Shown here: positions 32,788 to 41,263 of the stretch, in pieces
Layout of the letters: every line of letters starts with the position of its first letter
Position numbering within the stretch: position 1 is the first letter of the stretch
Source of the DNA: Paraburkholderia phosphatilytica
Lineage (GTDB): Bacteria; Pseudomonadota; Gammaproteobacteria; Burkholderiales; Burkholderiaceae
Direction of reading: 5' to 3'
Assembly: GCF_003443895.1 (NCBI RefSeq)
Contig: NZ_QQOA01000005.1
Location: 1-64,000 of the forward strand
Length of the DNA: 64,000 nt
Notes under the pieces: model-generated
What the model was told of the DNA's origin: nothing
Seen by the model: only the letters and a program-made list of their open reading frames with translations
Database searches by the model: none
Made by a program: the position numbers and the translations under genes

Positions 32788-33529
32788 CCCGTCAGGACCC
32801 TCGATGCCGCTTTAGACGACGGTCAGCGGCGACAGTGCGCATTGTTCTGCGGCGCGCGCCGCGTCGCAACACTGTCAAACCCTCATCCAGTGCACGCGGG
32901 TGCGCGACGCGCACAGCGCTGGTGCATCGCGGGGCACCGAGTTGACACTCATGGACGCGCGGCGCCGGACGTGATCCACTGTGATGCGGCTTCCAGCCGG
33001 GCTTTGCGTGGGCGGCGACGCGTTTCGCGACATCGTCGTTTCATCGCGCGCTGGCATGCTCATCGGCATGGAAGTTGCATTGGGGCAGTAACGCCTGGTT
33101 GATCTGTTTTCGCCGTGGCGGCCGCGCTTCGCAGGTGCTCTGGACGACCGTCCCGTGGCACCGGTCGGCGCGATCGCGCGACGCATTGCAGCAGCATGCA
33201 CTCGCCTTGCGCCGGTTTGCGGCGGCGGCATCGGCATGCACGCGTTCAGGATCGGGCGATGAAGTCATGACTGGCCGTCTTCTGGCAGTGCGGACTATTC
33301 GTGCTACCCGAGGCCTTGCCCGAACCGAACCGCGTATGTTGATTTACCCCGTCGATCCGCCCGGCAGCGAAGGGCAGGTGTGAGGGCAGCCACGCGAGTT
33401 TCAGCGACGTGTCTGCGCAGGCTGTTGCGAGCGAACCGATAGCGGTTGCAGTGGAATCGTTATCCAGGCGCAACCCGCGGGCGCAACCCGGCGGCCACGC
33501 TGGCGTGCACATCACATGGGATACCGGTT
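32788..33529. other. About 0.74 kb without a supported gene
   Basis: Short open frames exist, but none shows a recognisable protein or ribosome-binding site. The stretch contains the upstream region of the ATP-grasp operon. I did not identify a convincing promoter. Confidence 0.5.
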
Positions 33530-35002
33530 ATGACGCAAGCTTTCTTCAACGAGATGTTCGAGCGCTCCGATCTCACCGCTGCCGGCGTGCCGTGCGGCGA
33601 GTTCCCGCAGGCGGGCGCGCCGCGATCCCACTATCACGACTTCTTCGCGTGGCTAAGCGCGCAGAGCGAGCAGCGCATCCGCAACAAGCGCGCCGAAGCC
33701 GACCTGAACTTTCGCCGCGTCGGCATCACGTTCGCGGTGTACGGCGCGAAGGACGAGACGGGCGTCGGCACCGAGCGCACCATTCCGTTCGACGTGATTC
33801 CGCGCATCTTCCCCGCGCACGAATGGCAGGCGCTCGAACGCGGGCTGCGGCAGCGCGTGAACGCGCTGAACCTGTTCATCAAAGACATCTATCACGAGCA
33901 GAACATCGTGAAGGCCGGCGTGATTCCGGCCGAGCAGGTGCTGAACAACGCGCAGTACCGGCCCGAGATGCAGGGCGTGAAGGTTGCGCGCGACATCTAC
34001 GCGCATATCGCCGGCATCGATATCGTCCGCGCGGGCGAGGGCGAGTTCTACGTGCTCGAAGACAACCTGCGGGTGCCGTCGGGCGTGTCGTACATGCTCG
34101 AGAACCGCAAGATGATGATGCGGCTCTTCCCCGAGCTGTTCGCGCGCAACCGCATCGCGCCGGTCGCGCATTACCCCGACCTGCTGCTCGATACGCTGCG
34201 CGCCGCTGCGCCCGCGGGCGTCGACAATCCGACCATCGTCGTGCTCACGCCGGGCATGTACAACTCGGCGTACTTCGAGCACGCGTTCCTCGCGCAGCAG
34301 ATGGGCATCGAGCTGGTGGAAGGCCACGATCTGTTCGTCGATGGTGACTATCTGTACATGCGCACCACGCAGGGGCCGCAGCGCGTCGACGTGATCTATC
34401 GCCGCGTGGACGACGACTTCCTCGATCCGCAGGTGTTTCGCGCGGACTCGGCGCTCGGCGCGGCCGGCATGATCTCGGTCTATCGCAAGGGCAACGTGAC
34501 GCTGTGCAACGCGGTCGGCACCGGCGTCGCCGACGACAAGTCGATCTACCCGTACGTGCCCGACATGGTGAAGTTCTACCTCAGCGAAGAGCCGATCCTG
34601 AACAACGTGCCGACGTACATGTGCCGCAAGGCCGACGACCTGCAATACACGCTCGACCACCTTCCCGAGCTCGTCGTGAAGGAGACGCATGGCGCGGGCG
34701 GTTACGGCATGCTGGTCGGGCCGGCGTCGACGAAGGCGGAGATCGAGGCGTTCCGCGCGGCGCTCGTCGCGAATCCGGACAAGTACATCGCGCAGCCCAC
34801 GCTGTCGCTGTCCACCTGTCCGACCTACGTCGAAGCGGGCATCGCGCCGCGTCACATCGACCTGCGGCCGTTCGTGCTGTCGGGCCACGAGGTGAGGATG
34901 GTGCCGGGCGGACTCACGCGCGTCGCATTGCGCGAAGGGTCGCTCGTCGTCAACTCGTCGCAGGGCGGCGGCACCAAGGACACCTGGGTCATCGAGCGCT
35001 GA
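33530..35002 (+). CDS. Circularly permuted ATP-grasp protein (type 2)
   Basis: The 490-residue product matches the cpATP-grasp family formerly called DUF404/DUF407. Typical blocks are GITFAVYGAKDETGVGTERT, PFDVIPRIFPAHEW, NLFIKDIYHEQNIVKAGVIP, FYVLEDNLRVPSGVSYMLEN, VVLTPGMYNSAYFEHAFLA and ETHGAGGYGMLVGP near the end. These proteins are predicted ATP-dependent carboxylate-amine (or carboxylate-thiol) ligases. The start was chosen at ATG 33530 (MTQAFFNEMF), the usual N-terminus. The alpha-E gene 87 bases downstream completes the standard pair. Confidence 0.93.
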   Translation: MTQAFFNEMFERSDLTAAGVPCGEFPQAGAPRSHYHDFFAWLSAQSEQRIRNKRAEADLNFRRVGITFAVYGAKDETGVGTERTIPFDVIPRIFPAHEWQALERGLRQRVNALNLFIKDIYHEQNIVKAGVIPAEQVLNNAQYRPEMQGVKVARDIYAHIAGIDIVRAGEGEFYVLEDNLRVPSGVSYMLENRKMMMRLFPELFARNRIAPVAHYPDLLLDTLRAAAPAGVDNPTIVVLTPGMYNSAYFEHAFLAQQMGIELVEGHDLFVDGDYLYMRTTQGPQRVDVIYRRVDDDFLDPQVFRADSALGAAGMISVYRKGNVTLCNAVGTGVADDKSIYPYVPDMVKFYLSEEPILNNVPTYMCRKADDLQYTLDHLPELVVKETHGAGGYGMLVGPASTKAEIEAFRAALVANPDKYIAQPTLSLSTCPTYVEAGIAPRHIDLRPFVLSGHEVRMVPGGLTRVALREGSLVVNSSQGGGTKDTWVIER

Positions 35003-35089
35003 GTTCGCACGGCGCTTTCGAAGCGCTTCGCGAACCGCCGCGATGATCGAGGCCACGCATACCAATCAGACCGTCATTCAGGAGTCGCC

Positions 35090-36151
35090 ATGCTGAGCCG
35101 TACCGCCGACCATCTGTTCTGGATGGCCCGCTATACCGAGCGCGCGGAAAACACCGCGCGGATGCTCGACGCCAACTATCAGATGTCGCTCCTGCCGCAA
35201 TCGGACGAGTACGCGGAAGCCGGCTGGCGCGCGATGCTGTCCATCTCCGAGCTGACCACGTTCTACGCGTCGGTGAAGAGCGGCATGAAGAGCCGCGACG
35301 TGATCGACTTCATGTCGCGCGAACAGACCAATCTGTCTTCGATCGCGAGCTGCCTGCGCGCCGCGCGTGAGAACGCGCGTGCCGTGCGCGGCTCGATCAA
35401 CACCGAGCTGTGGGAAACCATCAACACGACGTGGCTCGACTCGCAGCGTTCGCTGGGCGAAGGCATTCTCGAACGCGATCCGGCCGAGTTCTTCGAGTGG
35501 GTGAAGTTCCGTTCGCATCTGTCGCGTGGCGTGCAACTGGGCACGATGGCGAAAGACGAAGCGTTCTACTTCATGCGCGTGGGCACTTTCATCGAACGCG
35601 CGGACAACACCGCGCGGATTCTGGACGTGAAGTTCGAGATGCTCGAACAGGGCGACGACGTGCCCGCCGAATCGCTTGACTACTATCACTGGTCCGCGGT
35701 GCTGCGTTCGGTGTCGGGCTTCGAGATCTATCGCAAGACCTACCGCGACGTGATCACGCCGGAACGGGTCGCCGCGCTGCTGATTCTCAACCGCGACTGG
35801 CCGCGTTCGCTCGCGGCGAGCATGGAAGAGGTCCAGCAGATCGTCGCGCGCGTGAGCCGCGGCCGCTCGGTGCGTGCGGAACGTCTTGCGGAACGCCTGA
35901 GCACCGAACTGCGCGACGGCAGCGTCCGCGAGATTCTGCGCGGCGGCCTGCATGCGTACCTGAACGAGTTCCTCGCGCGCGTGAACGAACTGGCGAGCAC
36001 GATCAGCCAGGACTTCCTGCTGCCGATCGCGCCGGAGCCGGAAGCCGCGCAGACGCAGACGCAAACGCAGGACGGCGTTGGCCAGACGCAATCGCAGAAC
36101 GGCATGAGCCAATCGCAGACACAAACGCAGACGCCATCGACGGCGCCCTAG
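35090..36151 (+). CDS. Alpha-E domain protein (DUF403)
   Basis: The 353-residue helical product begins MLSRTADHLFWMARYTERAE, the diagnostic alpha-E motif, and has a second, FYFMRVGTFIERADNTARIL. These proteins always accompany cpATP-grasp enzymes and are thought to be their partner subunit. The last 40 residues are low complexity, mainly Gln/Thr/Ser (TQTQTQDGVGQ), an extension not typical of the family. Its stop overlaps the convergent metallopeptidase stop by four bases. Confidence 0.92.
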   Translation: MLSRTADHLFWMARYTERAENTARMLDANYQMSLLPQSDEYAEAGWRAMLSISELTTFYASVKSGMKSRDVIDFMSREQTNLSSIASCLRAARENARAVRGSINTELWETINTTWLDSQRSLGEGILERDPAEFFEWVKFRSHLSRGVQLGTMAKDEAFYFMRVGTFIERADNTARILDVKFEMLEQGDDVPAESLDYYHWSAVLRSVSGFEIYRKTYRDVITPERVAALLILNRDWPRSLAASMEEVQQIVARVSRGRSVRAERLAERLSTELRDGSVREILRGGLHAYLNEFLARVNELASTISQDFLLPIAPEPEAAQTQTQTQDGVGQTQSQNGMSQSQTQTQTPSTAP

Positions 36152-37410
36152 CGTTTCGCGCCGGCATGCGTGAGCACGCGATGCACGAAGCGCAGCTTGT
36201 CGATGACGGGCGGCGCGAGCGTGAACGGGTAGCCGTCCTGCATGCCGAGGCTACGGTTCAGGCTGTTGAGCACGTAGGTGAGCGGAAACCAGCGCTTCAT
36301 CAGGTTATCGAAGCTGGCTTCCTCGACAGGCGTCTGATCGGTCAGCGTCGGCTCGTGCGGCGTATCCGGCACGAGCGCGAGACCGCACGACGCAGCCGTA
36401 TCGAGCGTATCGACCATATGCAGGTAATGAGCCCACGTTTCGGCCCAGTCCTCCCACGGGTGCATCGTCGCGTACGCGCTGACGTATTGCAGCGCCCAGT
36501 CGGGCGGCGCGCCCGTTTCGTAGTGCCGCGCGAGCGCCTCGCCGTAATCGGCGCGCTCGTCGCCGAACTGCCTGCGGAACGGTTCGAGCCAGCGGGTGCC
36601 CGCGATCAGGCGGTCGAAGTAGTAATGGCCGACCTCATGTCGGAAGTGGCCGAGCAGCGTGCGGTACGGCTCGCCCAGTTCCGAGCGGGTCTTCTCGCGC
36701 TGCGCGTCGTCGGCTTCGACCACATTCAGCGTGACGACGCCGTCCGCGTGACCCGTCATCACATGTTCGCCATCGGGCGTGTTTTCGAGGAAGTCGAACT
36801 GCAGACCGTGCTCGGGATCCTCCGCGCGCGATTCCACCGGCAGGCCGAGCGCGAACAGCGTGTACAGCAGCCTGCGCTTCGCCGTCTCGAGCCGGTACCA
36901 GTAGAGGCGGTTTTTGCCCAGGTCTTTTCCAGCGTCGTTGCCGGACTCGTCGCTGGCGTCGAGATTCGGGATCGTGCGCGTCAGCTGACACGCGCGGCAC
37001 AGCGTGGCGTCATCGTCGGCGGGGATCATCCAGTTGCAGACGTTTTCGACCGCGTAGTTGTGGCACTGCCGATACGCGGCGGCGGGCGCGTCAGGGTGCA
37101 GGCTCGTCCAGCGTGGCGTGGGCGGGCTGAGTGGCGGGCTGCTGGTGTCGGGCGTGGCTTCGGCGGTGGTTTCGTCTGCGTTGTTGGCGACGGCGGGCGG
37201 GGAATCGGGCGGGGCGTTGTTGCTTGCGTCGGCCGCATGGTTCGCATCGTTCGCGGAATTCACGGAATTCGCGGCTTCAACGGGCGCGGGTTCGAACGCG
37301 CTGATCTCGCCCAGCTCCGGCACGTAGCCGAGCAGCGCGCCGCATCTCTCGCACTGGATGTTCTCGAAAAACACGAGGTTGTCGCAGCGGTTGCAGTGAA
37401 AGGTCTTCAT
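36148..37410 (-). CDS. Zinc-ribbon putative zinc metallopeptidase
   Basis: The 420-residue product starts MKTFHCNRCDNLVFFENIQC with a zinc ribbon (CNRC ... CERCG), followed by a Pro/Ala/Asn-rich linker (residues 45-105) that looks disordered, a second Cys cluster (CNWMI ... LCRACQ) and the catalytic HEVGHYYFD, where H258, E259 and H262 form HExxH. The C-terminal part has WAETWAHYLHMVDTLD. This is the family of putative zinc-binding peptidases with an N-terminal zinc ribbon. It lies in the middle of the ATP-grasp/transglutaminase locus but on the other strand. Confidence 0.88.
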   Translation of the reverse strand: MKTFHCNRCDNLVFFENIQCERCGALLGYVPELGEISAFEPAPVEAANSVNSANDANHAADASNNAPPDSPPAVANNADETTAEATPDTSSPPLSPPTPRWTSLHPDAPAAAYRQCHNYAVENVCNWMIPADDDATLCRACQLTRTIPNLDASDESGNDAGKDLGKNRLYWYRLETAKRRLLYTLFALGLPVESRAEDPEHGLQFDFLENTPDGEHVMTGHADGVVTLNVVEADDAQREKTRSELGEPYRTLLGHFRHEVGHYYFDRLIAGTRWLEPFRRQFGDERADYGEALARHYETGAPPDWALQYVSAYATMHPWEDWAETWAHYLHMVDTLDTAASCGLALVPDTPHEPTLTDQTPVEEASFDNLMKRWFPLTYVLNSLNRSLGMQDGYPFTLAPPVIDKLRFVHRVLTHAGAKR

Positions 37411-37655
37411 CGCGTCGTCGCTTCGCAGAAAGGTGAGTGCGCTCGTGCGGTGTGCAATGCGCGCCATGTCCGCCGCACGCGCGGCGTGCACGCGAACCGC
37501 AAACTTCATGCCGCGCAGTGCGTGCGTCACGGGCAGTGCGCGTCTGATCGTACGCATCGATCGTGTCACGCGGCGCATCCATCGCGAAGCACGAACGTCC
37601 AGTCCAGTTTCCGTTTTCCAGCGGCGTTCGCGCCGTTTCATTCGAGGAGTGCAGT

Positions 37656-40600
37656 GTGTCCATCCGCGTCGCATTGAACCACGTCACGCATTACCACTAC
37701 GACCGCCTGACCGGACTCGGGCCGCAGGTGGTCCGGCTGCGCCCGGCGCCGCATTGCCGCACGCCGATCCTGTCGTACTCGATGCGCGTCGAGCCGGAGC
37801 AGCACTTCATCAACTGGCAGCAGGACGCATTCGCGAACTATCAGGCGCGCCTCGTGATTCCCGAGCCGACCCGCGAGTTCAAGGTCACTGTCGACCTCGT
37901 CGCGGAGATGGCGGTCTACAACCCGTTCGACTTCTTTCTCGAACCGTACGCCGAAGCATTCCCGTTTGCCTATCCGGACGAACTCGCGCACGAACTCGCG
38001 CCGTATCTCGTCAAGCGCGAGATGACGCCGCGCTTCAAGGCCTTCGTGGACAGCATCGACCGTTCGCCGAAAGCGACGATCGACTTTCTCGTCGAACTGA
38101 ACCAGCGGCTGCAACACGACATCCGCTACCTGATCCGGATGGAGCCGGGCGTGCAGACGCCGGAAGAGACGCTTGAAAACGCGTCCGGCTCGTGCCGCGA
38201 TTCGGGCTGGCTGCTCGTCGAAACGCTGCGTCAGCTCGGCCTCGCCGCGCGCTTCGTGTCGGGTTATCTGCTGCAACTCGCACCGGATACGAAATCGCTC
38301 GATGGCCCGAGCGGCACCGAAGTCGATTTCACCGACCTGCACGCGTGGTGCGAAGTCTATCTGCCGGGCGCCGGCTGGATCGGTTTCGATCCGACCTCGG
38401 GGCTGCTCGCGGGCGAGGGCCACATTCCGGTTGCGTGCACGCCGGAGCCGGGCAGCGCCGCGCCGATCGCGGGCGCGCTCGACGAATGCGAAGTCGAATT
38501 CGCGCACACGATGACGATCACGCGCGTGCTGGAAACGCCGCGCGTCACGAAGCCGTACACGGAAGAGGACTGGGCGAACGTCGTCGCGATGGGCCATCAG
38601 GTGGATGCGGATCTGCGGGCGATGGACGTGCGCCTGACGATGGGCGGCGAGCCGACCTACGTGTCCGTGCGCGACCGCGACGCAGCCGAGTGGAACACCG
38701 ACGCGCTCGGCCCGACCAAACGCGGCTACGCAGTCGCGCTGATGGACAAGCTGCGCTCGCGCTATGGCGCGAACGGCTTCCTGCATATCGGCCAGGGCAA
38801 GTGGTATCCGGGCGAGCAGCTGCCGCGCTGGGCGCTGTCGCTGTTCTGGCGCGCGGACGGCGAGGCGTGCTGGCATGATCCGAAGCTGTTCGCGGACGAG
38901 CGCGACCCCGGCAGCTACACGTCGGAAGACGCGCAGCGCTTCATCACGCATCTGGCGGGCAAGCTCGCGCTGGACCCGGGCTTCGTGCAGCCGGGTTACG
39001 AAGACACGTGGTACTACCTGTGGCGCGAGCGCCGTCTGCCGGTGAACGTCGATCCGTTCGATTCGCGTCTCGACGACGAACTCGAACGTGTGCGGCTGCG
39101 CCGCGTGTTCGATGCGGGTCTGCCTTCGGTGACGGGCTACGTGCTGCCGCTCGGGCGAGAAGCGAACGTGGCGATGCAGCCCGCCCGCTGGGTCAGCGGC
39201 CCGTGGTTCTTCCGCGACGAGCGCATGTACCTGATTCCCGGCGATTCGCCGATGGGTTACCGGCTGCCGCTCGATTCGCTGCCGTGGGTCACGAAGACCG
39301 ACTACCCGTACCAGCACGCGCACGATCCGTTCGCGCCGCCGGCGCCGCTGCGCAGCGCGTCCGAACTGCGGATGCAGTACGCGAACGACGAGGCGCTCGG
39401 CGTGGTTGGCGAAGAGGCGGGCGTATCGCGGGAGTACGCGGTGGCACGCGCGGGCGCGGGCGCCGTGGCGCTCGCGGAAGGCGGCAACGGCGATGACGGC
39501 GGCGTCGGCACGGCGCTCGGTAGCGAAACGGGCACCGGCAACGCAGCCGAACGCGCGTCATCGTCCCGCGACAGCACCACCTGGACACCACCTCGGCGCG
39601 GCGAATCCGCGGCGAACATCACCCGCACCGCGCTGTGCGTCGAGGCGCGCGACCCGGCGCGCGCGGCCGGCCCGAAGGTCGAGGCCGACTCGTTCGGCAG
39701 CGGCAAGAAGCTGCTGCACGTGTTCATGCCGCCGCTCACCGAGCTCGACGACTACCTCGACCTGCTCGCCGCCGTCGAAGCGACGGCCGCCGAGCTGAAG
39801 ATGCAGGTGATCGTCGAAGGCTATCCGCCGCCGCGCGACCCGCGCCTGAAGATGCTGCAGGTGACGCCCGACCCCGGCGTGATCGAGGTGAACATCCATC
39901 CCGCGTCGAACTGGGACGAGCTCGTCGATCACACCGAATACCTGTACCAGTCCGCGCACGAGTCGTATCTGTGCCCCGAGAAGTTCATGCTCGACGGGCG
40001 GCACACCGGCACCGGCGGCGGCAACCACTTCGTGCTGGGCGGCGCGACGCCCGCGGACAGCCCGTTCCTGCGCCGTCCCGATCTGCTCGCGAGCCTGATC
40101 GGCTACTGGCTCAATCACCCGTCGCTGTCGTACCTGTTTTCAGGGCTTTTCATCGGGCCGACGAGCCAGGCGCCGCGCGCCGACGAAGCGCGCAACGACC
40201 AGATCTACGAGCTCGAAATCGCGTTCGGCGAACTGCAGCGCCAGCTCGATCTGCTGGGCGGCGTGAGTGCCGCGCGAGGCGACAACGCGCGCGTGCAGCC
40301 TTGGCTGATCGACCGGATCCTGCGCAACCTGCTGATCGACGTCACCGGCAACACGCATCGCGCCGAGTTCTGCATCGACAAGCTGTATTCGCCCGATGGC
40401 CCGACCGGACGTCTTGGCCTGCTGGAGCTGCGAGGCTTCGAAATGCCGCCGCATGCGCGCATGAGCCTCGTGCAGCAGCTGCTGCTGCGCGCACTCGTCG
40501 CGACGTTCTGGAACAAGCCGCACACGAAGCGCCTGACGCGCTGGGGCACCGAACTGCACGATCGCTTCCTGCTCGGCACCTTCGTGCAGATGGATTTCGA

Positions 40601-41222
40601 CGACGTGCTCGCCGATCTGCGCGAAGCCGGCTATGCGTTCGATCCGGCCTGGTTCGCGCCGCACTTCGAGTTCCGCTTCCCGCACGTCGGCGAGCTGCAC
40701 ACGCAAGGCATGTCGCTGACGCTGCGCAACGCGCTCGAACCGTGGCACGTGATGGGCGAAGAGGGCGCGGCGGGCACCACGGTGCGCTATGTCGATTCGT
40801 CGGTGGAGCGGCTGGAGGTGCGCGTGCTCGGCCTCAACGACAACCGTCACGTGGTGACCGTGAACGGCGTGCCGTTGCCGCTGCAGCCCACCGGACGCGT
40901 GAGCGAGGCGGTGGCCGGCGTGCGCTATCGCGCGTGGACCCAGCCGTCGTCGCTGCATCCGACGATCGGCGCGCACGCGCCGCTCACCGTCGATATCGTC
41001 GACACATGGACCGGCCGTTCGATCGGCGGATGCCAGTATCATGTCGCTCATCCGGGCGGGCGCAATTACCAGACCTTCCCGGTCAATGCCTATGAAGCCG
41101 AGAGCCGGCGCCGCGCGCGCTTCTTCACGACCGGCCACACGCCTGGGGCCGTGAAGGTCGGAGACGCGGAGCGCAGCCTGGAGTTTCCGTTCACGCTGGA
41201 CCTGCGCCGCGCGGTTTCATGA
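37656..41222 (+). CDS. Transglutaminase-like / DUF2126 fusion protein
   Basis: The 1188-residue product starts at a GTG after GAGGAG. Residues 1-280 are a bacterial transglutaminase-like domain with the Cys-His-Asp triad: C180 (SGSCRDSGW), H229 (DLHAWCEV) and D245 (GFDPTSG). The remainder, beginning near VRLTMGGEPTYVSVRDRD, is DUF2126 (COG4196), with a Gly/Ala-rich linker near residues 615-660. DUF2126 is predicted to be a glutamine-synthetase-like amide-bond ligase. The whole protein would combine amide bond formation and cleavage or transfer. It is separated by 41 bases from the following fused ATP-grasp gene. Confidence 0.93.
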   Translation: MSIRVALNHVTHYHYDRLTGLGPQVVRLRPAPHCRTPILSYSMRVEPEQHFINWQQDAFANYQARLVIPEPTREFKVTVDLVAEMAVYNPFDFFLEPYAEAFPFAYPDELAHELAPYLVKREMTPRFKAFVDSIDRSPKATIDFLVELNQRLQHDIRYLIRMEPGVQTPEETLENASGSCRDSGWLLVETLRQLGLAARFVSGYLLQLAPDTKSLDGPSGTEVDFTDLHAWCEVYLPGAGWIGFDPTSGLLAGEGHIPVACTPEPGSAAPIAGALDECEVEFAHTMTITRVLETPRVTKPYTEEDWANVVAMGHQVDADLRAMDVRLTMGGEPTYVSVRDRDAAEWNTDALGPTKRGYAVALMDKLRSRYGANGFLHIGQGKWYPGEQLPRWALSLFWRADGEACWHDPKLFADERDPGSYTSEDAQRFITHLAGKLALDPGFVQPGYEDTWYYLWRERRLPVNVDPFDSRLDDELERVRLRRVFDAGLPSVTGYVLPLGREANVAMQPARWVSGPWFFRDERMYLIPGDSPMGYRLPLDSLPWVTKTDYPYQHAHDPFAPPAPLRSASELRMQYANDEALGVVGEEAGVSREYAVARAGAGAVALAEGGNGDDGGVGTALGSETGTGNAAERASSSRDSTTWTPPRRGESAANITRTALCVEARDPARAAGPKVEADSFGSGKKLLHVFMPPLTELDDYLDLLAAVEATAAELKMQVIVEGYPPPRDPRLKMLQVTPDPGVIEVNIHPASNWDELVDHTEYLYQSAHESYLCPEKFMLDGRHTGTGGGNHFVLGGATPADSPFLRRPDLLASLIGYWLNHPSLSYLFSGLFIGPTSQAPRADEARNDQIYELEIAFGELQRQLDLLGGVSAARGDNARVQPWLIDRILRNLLIDVTGNTHRAEFCIDKLYSPDGPTGRLGLLELRGFEMPPHARMSLVQQLLLRALVATFWNKPHTKRLTRWGTELHDRFLLGTFVQMDFDDVLADLREAGYAFDPAWFAPHFEFRFPHVGELHTQGMSLTLRNALEPWHVMGEEGAAGTTVRYVDSSVERLEVRVLGLNDNRHVVTVNGVPLPLQPTGRVSEAVAGVRYRAWTQPSSLHPTIGAHAPLTVDIVDTWTGRSIGGCQYHVAHPGGRNYQTFPVNAYEAESRRRARFFTTGHTPGAVKVGDAERSLEFPFTLDLRRAVS

Positions 41223-41263
41223 ACCCGACCCAACGCCGCACTGCTTTGAGGTAAGACCGCATC

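Noticed and set aside
33075-33383. 102-codon frame before the ATP-grasp gene
   Set aside because: No ribosome-binding site, no similarity to any family, and a composition typical of noncoding high-GC sequence.
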